64,000 nucleotides of DNA from Mycolicibacterium monacense (GTDB lineage: Bacteria; Actinomycetota; Actinomycetes; Mycobacteriales; Mycobacteriaceae), in NCBI RefSeq assembly GCF_010731575.1, contig NZ_AP022617.1, positions 1,240,001 through 1,304,000 of the forward strand, written 5' to 3'. The translations under genes were made by a program, and so were the position numbers. Positions 56,337 through 63,394 of the stretch are shown in pieces (position 1 is the stretch's first letter; each line of letters starts with the position of its first letter). The notes beneath the pieces were generated by a model. It had not been told where the DNA came from, did no database searches, and saw only the letters and a program-made list of their open reading frames with translations.

Positions 56337-57262
56337 CCTGCCTCTTGCCGGTCACAGTCGGAGTCGAGCGTCGCTCGCAACCACTCGACCGTGCGGGCGA
56401 CCCCCTCGGCGAGAGTCACCGCGGGCGTCCAGTCCCATTCCCCGGCGGTACTCGTGGCTCCTGCTGCGGCCGCCTTCCACTCGTCCATCGAGACCACCAG
56501 GCAGGGCCGCGTGGTCCCGACTGCCGCGCAGATCATCTGATGCATGCGCAGCACAGTCGTCGGGCGTCCGCTGCCCACGTGGTAGGTGCCTGCCGCGACC
56601 GGTGTGCACCCGGCGTGCACCAGGGCCTCCACCGCATCGTCGACGAAAAGGAAGTCCCGGTGGACGAAGTCGTCGCGGCAGGTCTCAGACGGAGCGCCGG
56701 TGATCAGCGCGCTCGCCAGACGCGTCACGAGCCCCGCGTCTCCACCCGGATGCTGACGCGGCCCGTAGACGCCGGCCATCGCCAGGCAGATCGGCGCCAG
56801 GCCATACCGTTCGGCATAGGCCCGCAGATACATCTCGCCCGCGGCCTTGGCCACCGAACTCGGCGAGGACGAACACGACGCGCCCTCGGTGGCGTAGACG
56901 ATCTTCTCGACCCCGGCGCGCCGGCTGGCCTCGCAGAGGTTGATCGTGCCCAGCACGTTGCTCCGGGCATCGAAATGCGGATCGGCCCAAGAGGCTTCGC
57001 AGTTCACGTGCGCGGCCAGGTGGAAGATGACGGCGGGGTTGGTGCCCGCGATGATGTCGGTCAGCTCCGGCGCCTGAATGTCCCGGCGCACCAGGGTGAA
57101 TCGACGTGCGGCGGTGGCGCTGTGCCGCAACGCGGATCCGAGGTTCGCCAGCGATCCCGTGCTCAGGTTGTCGATCCCGACCACCTGGTGCCCATCGTCG
57201 AGCAGGCGGTCCACCAGCGCGGACCCGATGAATCCGGCTGCGCCGGTGACGACGGCGCGCAT
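56333..57262 (-). CDS. NAD-dependent epimerase-like protein lacking the catalytic Tyr
   Basis: A 309-residue extended SDR of the UDP-sugar 4-epimerase group. The NAD loop GAAGFIG is at 7-13, HLAAHVN follows near 81, and GVYGPRQHPGG and DFVHRDFLFVDDAVEAL are typical of GalE-like proteins. The active-site region is abnormal: where YxxxK is expected the sequence reads SSVAK (Ser135, Lys139), and the segment between strand beta-5 and this site (TEGASC then SSSP) is about 20 residues shorter than usual. It may bind a nucleotide sugar without classical 4-epimerase chemistry. GGAG lies seven bases before the ATG; it is 27 bp after glmS and overlaps the synthase gene by four bases. Confidence 0.87.
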   Translation of the reverse strand: MRAVVTGAAGFIGSALVDRLLDDGHQVVGIDNLSTGSLANLGSALRHSATAARRFTLVRRDIQAPELTDIIAGTNPAVIFHLAAHVNCEASWADPHFDARSNVLGTINLCEASRRAGVEKIVYATEGASCSSSPSSVAKAAGEMYLRAYAERYGLAPICLAMAGVYGPRQHPGGDAGLVTRLASALITGAPSETCRDDFVHRDFLFVDDAVEALVHAGCTPVAAGTYHVGSGRPTTVLRMHQMICAAVGTTRPCLVVSMDEWKAAAAGATSTAGEWDWTPAVTLAEGVARTVEWLRATLDSDCDRQEAG

Positions 57263-57289
57263 CAGAGAGCTCCGATCGATGTCATCGCG

Positions 57290-59077
57290 TCACTCCACCG
57301 TCACCGATTTGGCGAGGTTGCGCGGCTTGTCCACGTCGCGGCCCAGCAACAGCGCCGATGTCCGCGCGAGGATCTGCAACGGGAGCGCGCTCTGGAGGGG
57401 ACCCCACGGGCCCATCGGGTCCTCGACCACCGGTACGCAGCTGCCGGGCGGGCCGATCCGCACGACCCGTCCGCCGCGAGCCTGCACCTCGGCGATGTTC
57501 GTGGCCAGTTTCGGGTCACCGTTGTCGACCACCACGACCGGGGTGCCGTCGCTGATCAGGGCCAGCGGACCGTGTTTGAGTTCACCGGCCGGATAGTGCT
57601 CCGCCCAGCGGTAGGTCAGTTCCTTGAGCTTGAGTGCGCCCTCGGCGGCGTAGGGCAGGCCGGTGCCTCTCGCGATGAAGACGTAGCCGGAGGCGTCGAT
57701 GCACTCCTCGGCGAGCGGGGGCACCACGCTCTTGGCGACGGTCCCGGCCCGCGCCAGTTGGTCCGGTAACCGCCGCAGTTCGTCGACGAGCCCGATCGCC
57801 TGAATCCGCGACACCCGACTCATCGCGACCAGCGCCGAGATCGTCACCGCGACGCCCGCGATGATCTGGCACACGAAAGTCTTGGTGGCCGCGACGCCGA
57901 TCTCCGGGCCCGCGGCGCAGTGGACCACGCCGTCCGCGCGACGGGCGAGGGTGGAGTGGGAACTGTTGGTGACGGCCAGGATCGAACAGCCCTCGGCGAC
58001 GCGTGTGCTGACGGCGTGCAGCACATCGGCGGTCTCGCCGGACTGGCTGATCGCCAGGCACAACGTGCGGGGCTCGGGGAGGTCCATCCCGGCCTCGCTC
58101 GCGACGCACCGCGTGACCGGCAGGCCGGCCAGGCCGTGCACCGCGTTACCGATCACCATCCCCGCATTGAGCGAGGTGCCGCAGGCGATCACCTGCAGAC
58201 GGTCGAACGGCGCCAGCCCGAGATCGCCCCACAGCGTCCCGTCGGCGACGCCCCCGGCGAGTTCGTCGAGCACGCGCATCGCCGCTTCGGGTTGTTCGTC
58301 GATCTCCTTGGCCATGTGGTCGGCGTAGCCGTTCAGGTCGGCGTCGCCGCTGCGCCATATGCACCGCACCATGGTGGGCTGCACCCGGTTTTGATCGGTG
58401 CAGGCCACCGGGTCGGTGGGGGTCAGTTCCATCACGTCGCCGTCTTCGACGACCTGGAATTCGTCCACCCAGTCGGCGATGGCGGCGATGTCGCTCGCGG
58501 CGAACACCCCGTGGGCGGTGCGGGCGACGAGCAGGGGAGACCCGTTGGCGGCGACGACGATTCGGCCGGTACCGCGTTCGAGCACGGCGAGAGCCCAGGT
58601 GCCCTCGGCCACGGCCAGGGCGTTGCGCACGGCCGACGGAAGATCGTCGGCGACGAGCAACTCGTCTTCGATCAGGTGGGTCAGCACCTCGCTGTCGACA
58701 GCGGAGGTGAAGCGGTGGCCCGCGCCGGCGAGCGCGCTGCGCAATCGGTCGGCGTTCTCGATGGTCCCGTTGTGCACGAGGCTGATCCGTCCCGAACAGT
58801 CATTGTGCGGATGCGCGTTGTCCTCGGTCACCGGACCGTGGGTGGCCCATCTCGTATGGCCGATGCCGGTGCCGTCGAGTTCGGCTCCGGTCCACTGCCG
58901 CAGTTGCAGTTCGAGTGCGCCGATCCGCCCGATGGTCCGCAGTCGCGCGATGTCGCCCGCGGTGGTCCGTACCGCCACACCGACCGAGTCATATCCGCGG
59001 TATTCGAGGCGGCGAAGTGCGGTGAGCAGATACTCGGCGGCCGGACGGTGCGTCCGGCACGCGATGATGCCGCACAT
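57290..59077 (-). CDS. glmS: Glutamine-fructose-6-phosphate aminotransferase (isomerizing)
   Basis: A 595-residue GlmS. The protein must begin at the ATG at 59077 because the second residue is the N-terminal nucleophile Cys (MCGIIA). The glutaminase domain has EYRGYDSVG, IGHTRWATHGPVTEDNAHPH and HNGTIEN. Two SIS domains follow, with ACGTSLNAG and SQSGETADV, and the isomerase segment ends HYPAGELKHGPLALI. It makes glucosamine 6-phosphate, the entry point to UDP-GlcNAc. Its place in an exopolysaccharide operon suggests a dedicated second copy, but the rest of the genome is not visible. It has no ribosome site of its own and is coupled to a 17-codon leader by TGATG. Confidence 0.93.
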   Translation of the reverse strand: MCGIIACRTHRPAAEYLLTALRRLEYRGYDSVGVAVRTTAGDIARLRTIGRIGALELQLRQWTGAELDGTGIGHTRWATHGPVTEDNAHPHNDCSGRISLVHNGTIENADRLRSALAGAGHRFTSAVDSEVLTHLIEDELLVADDLPSAVRNALAVAEGTWALAVLERGTGRIVVAANGSPLLVARTAHGVFAASDIAAIADWVDEFQVVEDGDVMELTPTDPVACTDQNRVQPTMVRCIWRSGDADLNGYADHMAKEIDEQPEAAMRVLDELAGGVADGTLWGDLGLAPFDRLQVIACGTSLNAGMVIGNAVHGLAGLPVTRCVASEAGMDLPEPRTLCLAISQSGETADVLHAVSTRVAEGCSILAVTNSSHSTLARRADGVVHCAAGPEIGVAATKTFVCQIIAGVAVTISALVAMSRVSRIQAIGLVDELRRLPDQLARAGTVAKSVVPPLAEECIDASGYVFIARGTGLPYAAEGALKLKELTYRWAEHYPAGELKHGPLALISDGTPVVVVDNGDPKLATNIAEVQARGGRVVRIGPPGSCVPVVEDPMGPWGPLQSALPLQILARTSALLLGRDVDKPRNLAKSVTVE

Positions 59078-59130
59078 CAGCGGCGTCGCGATCGTGAGTC
59101 GGCCGTCTCGGTGGTTCGTCCGTCGATCAT
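59077..59130 (-). CDS. 17-codon leader peptide coupled to glmS
   Basis: A short open frame beginning MIDGRTTETADSRSRRR. Its ATG (complement of 59128-59130) has AAGGGGG five bases upstream, the strongest ribosome site in the operon. Its TGA overlaps the glmS ATG by one base (TGATG). GlmS lacks its own ribosome site, so ribosomes ending here would re-initiate on glmS. The five arginines near the end include rare CGA codons, which could pause ribosomes. Whether the peptide has a function is unknown. Confidence 0.6.
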   Translation of the reverse strand: MIDGRTTETADSRSRRR

Positions 59131-59165
59131 GTTGTCCCCCTTGTTGTGTGGTTGTGAGAACGGGC

Positions 59166-60206
59166 TCATGCCCCGTTCTCGTCGGTGCCCCCCGGCGGGT
59201 TGTCGTCCGGTTTGTTCTCGTCCGGTTCGTTCTGTTGTGTCTGCTGCGGTGGATCCGGTTCGGCTGTGGCGGTGTCATCGGGCTCCGCTGTCGCCGGAGG
59301 GTCCGGATCGCTGGGTTCTTCGACCGGGTCGCCGTCGATGCCGCCCGGTTCCAGGGGCTCACGGGTCTCGAGGGGAAGTTCGGGGGCCGGATCCGGCGTA
59401 GAGAGGACGGTGACCACCGCGGGGACCTCCGGGAGTGGCTCCGGCGTGGGGGTGAACACCTGATCCTGGACTGCAACCTGCGGTTCGTATGTGGGTGCCG
59501 ATACCGGTGTTGGCTCGGGCGGCGGCACCGGGTCATGCGAAGGTGCGGGCTCCAGGTTGGGACCGGGGTCGGCCACGGGCGGTCCTGCGAACGTCGACAC
59601 CGTGGGCCCCGGAGGTGGCGGCGCCGGCGTGGCCAGGAATCCGAGCGACCGGAGTACCGCCGGCATGACCATGACGACCAGGGCCGGCGATCCGGGAACG
59701 AACAGTGCGGGCAGTTCCTGTTGCAGGAAGTCGAGCAGTATGACCAGCGTCGGCAGAACGCCCTGACCGAGTTCGATCGGTGGACCGCTCGATCCGTGGC
59801 CGCCTCCGGCCACCAGTGGGACGATCCGGGCGAGTGTATTGAGAGCCAGGACGAGATTCGGCAGTCCGTAGGTCTCGACCAGAGTGTTGAGCGTCGACAC
59901 CGAGAGGTCGTCGAATCCGGGGAGCATCGTGTCGCCGCCGTTCAGCAACTCTCGGATGGCCTCAGGCAGCGCGGACGCCGCGATGGCGTCCAACATGTCG
60001 CGGTCGGTGAGCTGGAGCTGCACCAGACTCGATCCCGGTGACAGCGAATCCGAGGCGCCCCCCTCCGGCGGGAAGAGGTCGAGGAGGCGCGAATCACCGG
60101 GTAGCGGGTAGAGCGCGGCGCTCAACACCAGGCCGACGGAGACGACCGATGCGCCGATGACGCGTTTGTTCGCTCGTTGTGCCCGGGACGGTGCTCGATG
60201 CAACAT
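59166..60206 (-). CDS. Exported proline-rich acidic protein
   Basis: A 346-residue protein. An N-terminal membrane helix or uncleaved signal (NKRVIGASVVSVGLVLSAALYPL, residues 13-35) leads to a helical region with conserved-looking TLVETYGLPNLVLALNTLARIVPLV and LVILLDFLQQELPALFVPG (100-190). Then come about 150 residues rich in Pro, Glu, Asp and Thr (PPPPGPTVS..., PEPTPVSAP, then many D/E-P repeats) with an Asn/Asp/Gly end. Mycobacteria use such proline-rich tails to span or attach to the cell wall. GAGGTAGGA precedes the ATG. It heads the operon with the leader peptide, glmS, the epimerase and the synthase, so it may anchor or guide the polymer. No family recognised. Confidence 0.78.
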   Translation of the reverse strand: MLHRAPSRAQRANKRVIGASVVSVGLVLSAALYPLPGDSRLLDLFPPEGGASDSLSPGSSLVQLQLTDRDMLDAIAASALPEAIRELLNGGDTMLPGFDDLSVSTLNTLVETYGLPNLVLALNTLARIVPLVAGGGHGSSGPPIELGQGVLPTLVILLDFLQQELPALFVPGSPALVVMVMPAVLRSLGFLATPAPPPPGPTVSTFAGPPVADPGPNLEPAPSHDPVPPPEPTPVSAPTYEPQVAVQDQVFTPTPEPLPEVPAVVTVLSTPDPAPELPLETREPLEPGGIDGDPVEEPSDPDPPATAEPDDTATAEPDPPQQTQQNEPDENKPDDNPPGGTDENGA

Positions 60207-60428
60207 GGTCCTACCTCCTCACCGCGGGCCGGGCACGACCCGATGCCCTCTGCTCCGCGGAAATCCACCCCGTACGCGTACTCCTGAAGTGTCAGAAGTT
60301 TGCTGTTTAAAGTGCCGTCCATGACGGTATGCAGAGTTTGCGCGTTCGCCCGACGTCAAGCAAGACAAAATAAACGTTTGATCAGTGCTTTTCCGAGGTT
60401 CGTGCGATCAAGCGACAACCGCCTCATC

Positions 60429-60448
60429 CGTTCGACGGACAGAACGGT
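60429..60448. promoter_or_regulatory. Inverted repeat CCGTTC-N8-GAACGG
   Basis: Perfect six-base arms at 60429-60434 and 60443-60448 around eight bases. It lies between the regulator gene and the polysaccharide operon and could be an operator for the latter or a small terminator for the former. Confidence 0.35.
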
Positions 60449-60471
60449 AGACGCCACAGCATAAGTCGAGT

Positions 60472-60481
60472 TTGCCAAAAA
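60472..60481. promoter_or_regulatory. TTTGCCAAAA motif, copy 1
   Basis: A near-palindromic TTTGCCAAAA, about 60 bases downstream of the regulator stop. The same motif recurs at 61236, 61547 (one change) and 61603 (shorter), all in the same orientation. Confidence 0.4.
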
Positions 60482-60541
60482 TCCATCCGCGCGCTGATTT
60501 GCGGGGAGACGCACTCGGGCGCGCAACCGGTCCCGTCCGTC

Positions 60542-61225
60542 TCACAGATCGTCGACGCTGAGGATCCCGTCCTGGATCGCCCGCGCGACAAGGGCCGCTT
60601 TGGTGGGCGCGGGTCGGCCCACTGCGGCGTACTTCGCCCGTGCCCGCTGCAGGTGTGTGCGGACTGTGGACGGCTCGATGAACAATCGCCGTCCCACGAC
60701 ATCCTTGTTCTCGGTCTGGAACCAGGCGACGAGTACCTCGCGTTCCCGTTTGGTGAGGTGGGGCCGCCCGCCCGTCTTGTCGTTGAGCAGCGCTCTGGCC
60801 ATTCGCGGGGCGACGTACGGCGTACTCGTCCGCGCCGCGTAGATCGCGTCGCGCAAGTGGTTTCCGCTCTCGGACTTCGCCACGAACGTGAGTGCCCCTT
60901 CGTCGAGGCAGGTCAGGATGACTTCGTCGGTGACGAGGTACGAATAGACGATGACCCGGTGCCCGCCGGCGCAGATCCGGCGAAGTGAATCGAAATCCGG
61001 CCCGTGGTCGTCGTATTTCAGCGCCGAGAGGACGACATCGACCGTCGGATCCGCCGTCGGGTACGCCGCGAGGAACTCGGCCGGATCCGAGAAGTGCCCG
61101 ACGATCTTGATCGGTGGCACGCTGCCGATGAGCCAGTGCTCGATGCCGGCGTGCACCACGGCCTGGCGGTCGATGACGACGATCGACGTCGCCGACTCGC
61201 CGGTTCCCCCCGATGAGACCGACAT
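60542..61225 (-). CDS. Orphan LuxR-type response regulator with degenerate receiver
   Basis: A 227-residue regulator. Residues 10-140 look like a receiver domain (SIVVIDRQAVVHAGIEHWL; the conserved Lys in FVAKSES). The strand that normally ends in the phosphoacceptor Asp reads VDVVLSALKYDD, so Asp is replaced by Ser or Ala; phosphorylation is unlikely. The C-terminal LuxR helix-turn-helix is LTKREREVLVAWFQTEN then FIEPSTVRTHLQRARAKY. GGAGG lies five bases before the ATG at 61225; a longer start is possible but lacks a ribosome site. No kinase gene is adjacent. It is the likely regulator of the polysaccharide operon. Confidence 0.87.
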   Translation of the reverse strand: MSVSSGGTGESATSIVVIDRQAVVHAGIEHWLIGSVPPIKIVGHFSDPAEFLAAYPTADPTVDVVLSALKYDDHGPDFDSLRRICAGGHRVIVYSYLVTDEVILTCLDEGALTFVAKSESGNHLRDAIYAARTSTPYVAPRMARALLNDKTGGRPHLTKREREVLVAWFQTENKDVVGRRLFIEPSTVRTHLQRARAKYAAVGRPAPTKAALVARAIQDGILSVDDL

Positions 61226-61235
61226 CTCGACCTCC

Positions 61236-61245
61236 TTTGCCAAAA
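61236..61245. promoter_or_regulatory. TTTGCCAAAA motif, copy 2, overlapping the regulator ribosome site
   Basis: On the minus strand the sequence reads TTTTGGCAAA directly followed by GGAGG and the regulator start codon. A protein bound here could control the regulator's own expression. Confidence 0.42.
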
Positions 61246-61546
61246 CCCCCTGTTCATGTATCAAAGCACTGTCGGGCGGTCAGAGGAAGATTTAGCGGGA
61301 TCCGCAAGATTCTGTGCTTGGCAATGCAACTTGCGCGGCCTGCGCTGCGTGGCCGTGCGACGCGTAGCCCTTCGAGGCTGGCGCGCGTGGTCGGCTGTCG
61401 GTCAAGCAGCATCTGGTTGATCCGCAGTTCGTGAGGTCGCCGCCGACCGGGTGACCCGGAACGCCGACGAGTTTCTTCGCTCGGGCGGGACGCCGGGGAG
61501 GTGCGGAGTGCACGCTGTCCGATGCGCTCGCGGGCGTCCGTTCAGC

Positions 61547-61556
61547 TTTGCTAAAA
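61547..61556. promoter_or_regulatory. TTTGCTAAAA motif, copy 3
   Basis: One base different from the copies at 60472 and 61236. It lies in an AT-rich patch about 320 bases upstream of the regulator start and 100 bases before cobD. Confidence 0.35.
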
Positions 61557-61602
61557 ATTGACCACATCGCAAATTCCGATGCTCATCGGTGATCTTGTCA
61601 AA

Positions 61603-61610
61603 TTTGCCAA
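61603..61610. promoter_or_regulatory. TTTGCCAA motif, copy 4
   Basis: Eight bases matching the other copies, 47 bases upstream of the cobD start and 56 bases from copy 3. Confidence 0.3.
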
Positions 61611-61656
61611 GCTGGGATGCCGTCGACTGCGCATCATCGTGTGAGACGCTCCCGGG

Positions 61657-62691
61657 ATGGTTTCGCCGATCATGCGTGCCCGCGCCGCCGGAATCGCCGC
61701 CGGACTGGTCGCCGATGCGCTGCTGGGTGATCCGCGCCGCGGACATCCGGTCGCCGGATTCGGCCGCGCCGCAGCGCAATTGGAGCGCATCAGCTACGCC
61801 GACTCCCGACGGGCGGGCGCACTGCACACCGGTGCGCTGCTGAGCGCGCTCGCCGTCGCCGGCGCGACGGCGCAGAGGGCGGCGCGTCGCAGCCCCTGGG
61901 CGACGACCGCACTCACCGCGGCTGCCACCTTCGTCGCGGCGGGCGGGACCTCGCTGTGCCGGGTGGGTGACCGACTGTCGGAGGTGTTGGACACCGGTGA
62001 CATCGAGGCCGGCCGCGATCTGCTGCCGTCACTGTGCGGACGGGATCCGTCGGTGCTCGACGCCGGGGGCCTGACCCGCGCGGCCGTGGAGTCGATCGCC
62101 GAGAACACCTCCGACGCCCAGGTTGCGCCGCTGGTGTGGGCGGCCGTCGCCGGTGTGCCCGGTCTGCTGGTGTACCGGGGAGCGAACACCCTCGACGCTA
62201 TGATCGGCAACCGCTCCCCGAGATATGCCCGATTCGGCTGGGCCGCAGCACGACTCGATGACGCCCTCAACTACCTGCCGGCTCGTCTGACCGGGCTGCT
62301 GGCGGCGCTGTGCGCGCCGGTGGTCGGTGGTTCACCCGTCGCCGCGATGCACGCCTGGCGGCGCGACGCCCACCGGCACCCCAGCCCCAACGCCGGGGTC
62401 GCCGAGGCGACGTTCGCCGGTGCGCTGGGCGTGCGTCTGGGTGGGCCCACCCAGTACGCCCACGAACTGGAGATCAGGCCGACGCTGGGGGACGGACGCG
62501 CTCCCGTGCCCGCCGATCTGCGGCGGGCGGTGCGGCTGTCGCGGGTGGTGCAGGGCGCGGCCGCGGTGCTGGCGGTGGCGGTCAGCGCCGCCGGCCGTAG
62601 CGGTCGGCCAGCTTGTCCTCGGGGGTCGCGGGCGCGGTGGAGTCCGCGGCAGCCTTGTCGCGGCGGCGCTGACGGACCTCGGCGTAGATGA
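61657..62691 (+). CDS. cobD: Adenosylcobinamide-phosphate synthase CobD (CbiB)
   Basis: A 344-residue membrane protein of the CobD/CbiB family, which attaches the aminopropanol arm to cobyric acid in vitamin B12 synthesis. Conserved stretches are ADALLGDPRRGHPVAGFGR, AVESIAENTSDAQVAPLVWAAVAGVPG and YRGANTLDAMIGNRSPRYARFGWAAARLDDALNYLPARL. The last 35-40 residues (after VLAVAVSAAG) turn Arg/Pro-rich and overlap the convergent SURF1 gene by 110 bases. The M. tuberculosis protein (Rv2236c) is about 313 residues, so the normal stop seems to have been lost or shifted. Confidence 0.92.
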   Translation: MVSPIMRARAAGIAAGLVADALLGDPRRGHPVAGFGRAAAQLERISYADSRRAGALHTGALLSALAVAGATAQRAARRSPWATTALTAAATFVAAGGTSLCRVGDRLSEVLDTGDIEAGRDLLPSLCGRDPSVLDAGGLTRAAVESIAENTSDAQVAPLVWAAVAGVPGLLVYRGANTLDAMIGNRSPRYARFGWAAARLDDALNYLPARLTGLLAALCAPVVGGSPVAAMHAWRRDAHRHPSPNAGVAEATFAGALGVRLGGPTQYAHELEIRPTLGDGRAPVPADLRRAVRLSRVVQGAAAVLAVAVSAAGRSGRPACPRGSRARWSPRQPCRGGADGPRRR

Positions 62692-63394
62692 AATAGCCGA
62701 GGCCGATCGGGGCGATGATGCCGAACGCGATCCACTGGATCCCGTAGGACAGGAACGGGCCGGCATCGAGGTGCGGTAGACCGATGACGCCCAGCCCACC
62801 CGGCTGATCCTCGACCAGCTGCAGATAGGAGCCGGCCAACGGGACACCGGTCAGCGCGGAGATCTGACCGGGGTTGATCGCGTACACCTGCACGGTGCCG
62901 TTCTCCCGCAGCGGTTCCTTGCCCGCCGGAACGGGTTCGGCGTCGCGCAGGCGTGCGGTGATGGTCACGGTCTCGGTGGGGGCGGGTCCGATGGGCGGCA
63001 CCTCCGTGCCCTGTTCGGGTGTGACGTAGCCGCGGTCCACCAGCACGGTCGGGCCGCCGTCGACGGCGAACGGCACCAGCACCTCGTATGCCGGATCGCC
63101 GTCGATCACCCGCAGCCGGGCCAGCACCTGCGCGTCGGGCAGGTACCGCCCCGTGGCGGTGACCCGCTGCCACTGTTCGTCCGGCGCGGCCGAATCCTGC
63201 CGGGGCAGCACCGAGGTCACCGGGACCGGTTCGGCGGTCACGGAGCGGGCGATCTGATCGTTCTCCCGCGAGGTCGTGGTGTTCTTGCCCAGCTGCCAGG
63301 GCGCCAGCACGGTGAAGCACAGGTAGGCGAACGCGAGCACCACCACGAACAGCGCCAGCCACGCCGGCCGCAGAAGGAACGCCCAACGCTTCAT
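62582..63394 (-). CDS. SURF1-family membrane protein (Rv2235-like)
   Basis: A 270-residue protein with the SURF1 layout: an N-terminal membrane helix (WLALFVVVLAFAYLCFTVLAPWQLGKN), an extracytoplasmic domain of about 170 residues (VTATGRYLPDAQVLARLRV, LVDRGYVTP), a second helix (SYGIQWIAFGIIAPIGLGYFIYAEVRQ) and a charged tail. SURF1 proteins help assemble the haem a/Cu centre of cytochrome oxidase. Its ATG overlaps the ptpA stop (TGATG). The order HAD-ptpA-SURF1 is as in M. tuberculosis. The last 110 bases overlap cobD on the other strand. Confidence 0.92.
   Translation of the reverse strand: MKRWAFLLRPAWLALFVVVLAFAYLCFTVLAPWQLGKNTTTSRENDQIARSVTAEPVPVTSVLPRQDSAAPDEQWQRVTATGRYLPDAQVLARLRVIDGDPAYEVLVPFAVDGGPTVLVDRGYVTPEQGTEVPPIGPAPTETVTITARLRDAEPVPAGKEPLRENGTVQVYAINPGQISALTGVPLAGSYLQLVEDQPGGLGVIGLPHLDAGPFLSYGIQWIAFGIIAPIGLGYFIYAEVRQRRRDKAAADSTAPATPEDKLADRYGRRR

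Larger units (their letters stand above)
60207..60541. other. 335-bp AT-rich intergenic region upstream of the polysaccharide operon
   Basis: No gene is visible. It is markedly AT-richer than its surroundings around 60290-60400. It contains TTGACG on the minus strand (complement of 60354-60359), a possible -35 without a well-spaced -10, and TTTAAA at 60306-60311. It also holds an inverted repeat at 60429-60448 and one TTTGCCAAAA motif at 60472-60481. It must hold the promoter of the operon beginning at 60206 and the end of the regulator transcript. Confidence 0.6.
61226..61656. other. 431-bp intergenic region between the orphan regulator and cobD
   Basis: No gene is supported here. It holds the promoters of both divergent genes, with three copies of a TTTGC(C/T)AA motif (61236-61245, 61547-61556, 61603-61610) and an AT-rich stretch around 61545-61610. 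No cobalamin riboswitch pattern was recognised upstream of cobD. Confidence 0.6.

Noticed and set aside
59078..59165. glmS ribozyme or riboswitch upstream of glmS
   Set aside because: No ribozyme-like fold is recognisable, and the interval is taken by the short coupled leader frame.
59131..59536. In-frame upstream extension of glmS
   Set aside because: GlmS needs Cys as the residue after Met, and the extension is low-complexity and antisense-like over the proline-rich gene.
51531..61656. tRNA-Val as attachment site of an integrated element carrying the polysaccharide locus
   Set aside because: No integrase is present and no duplicate of the tRNA 3' end was noticed, so insertion through this tRNA is not supported.
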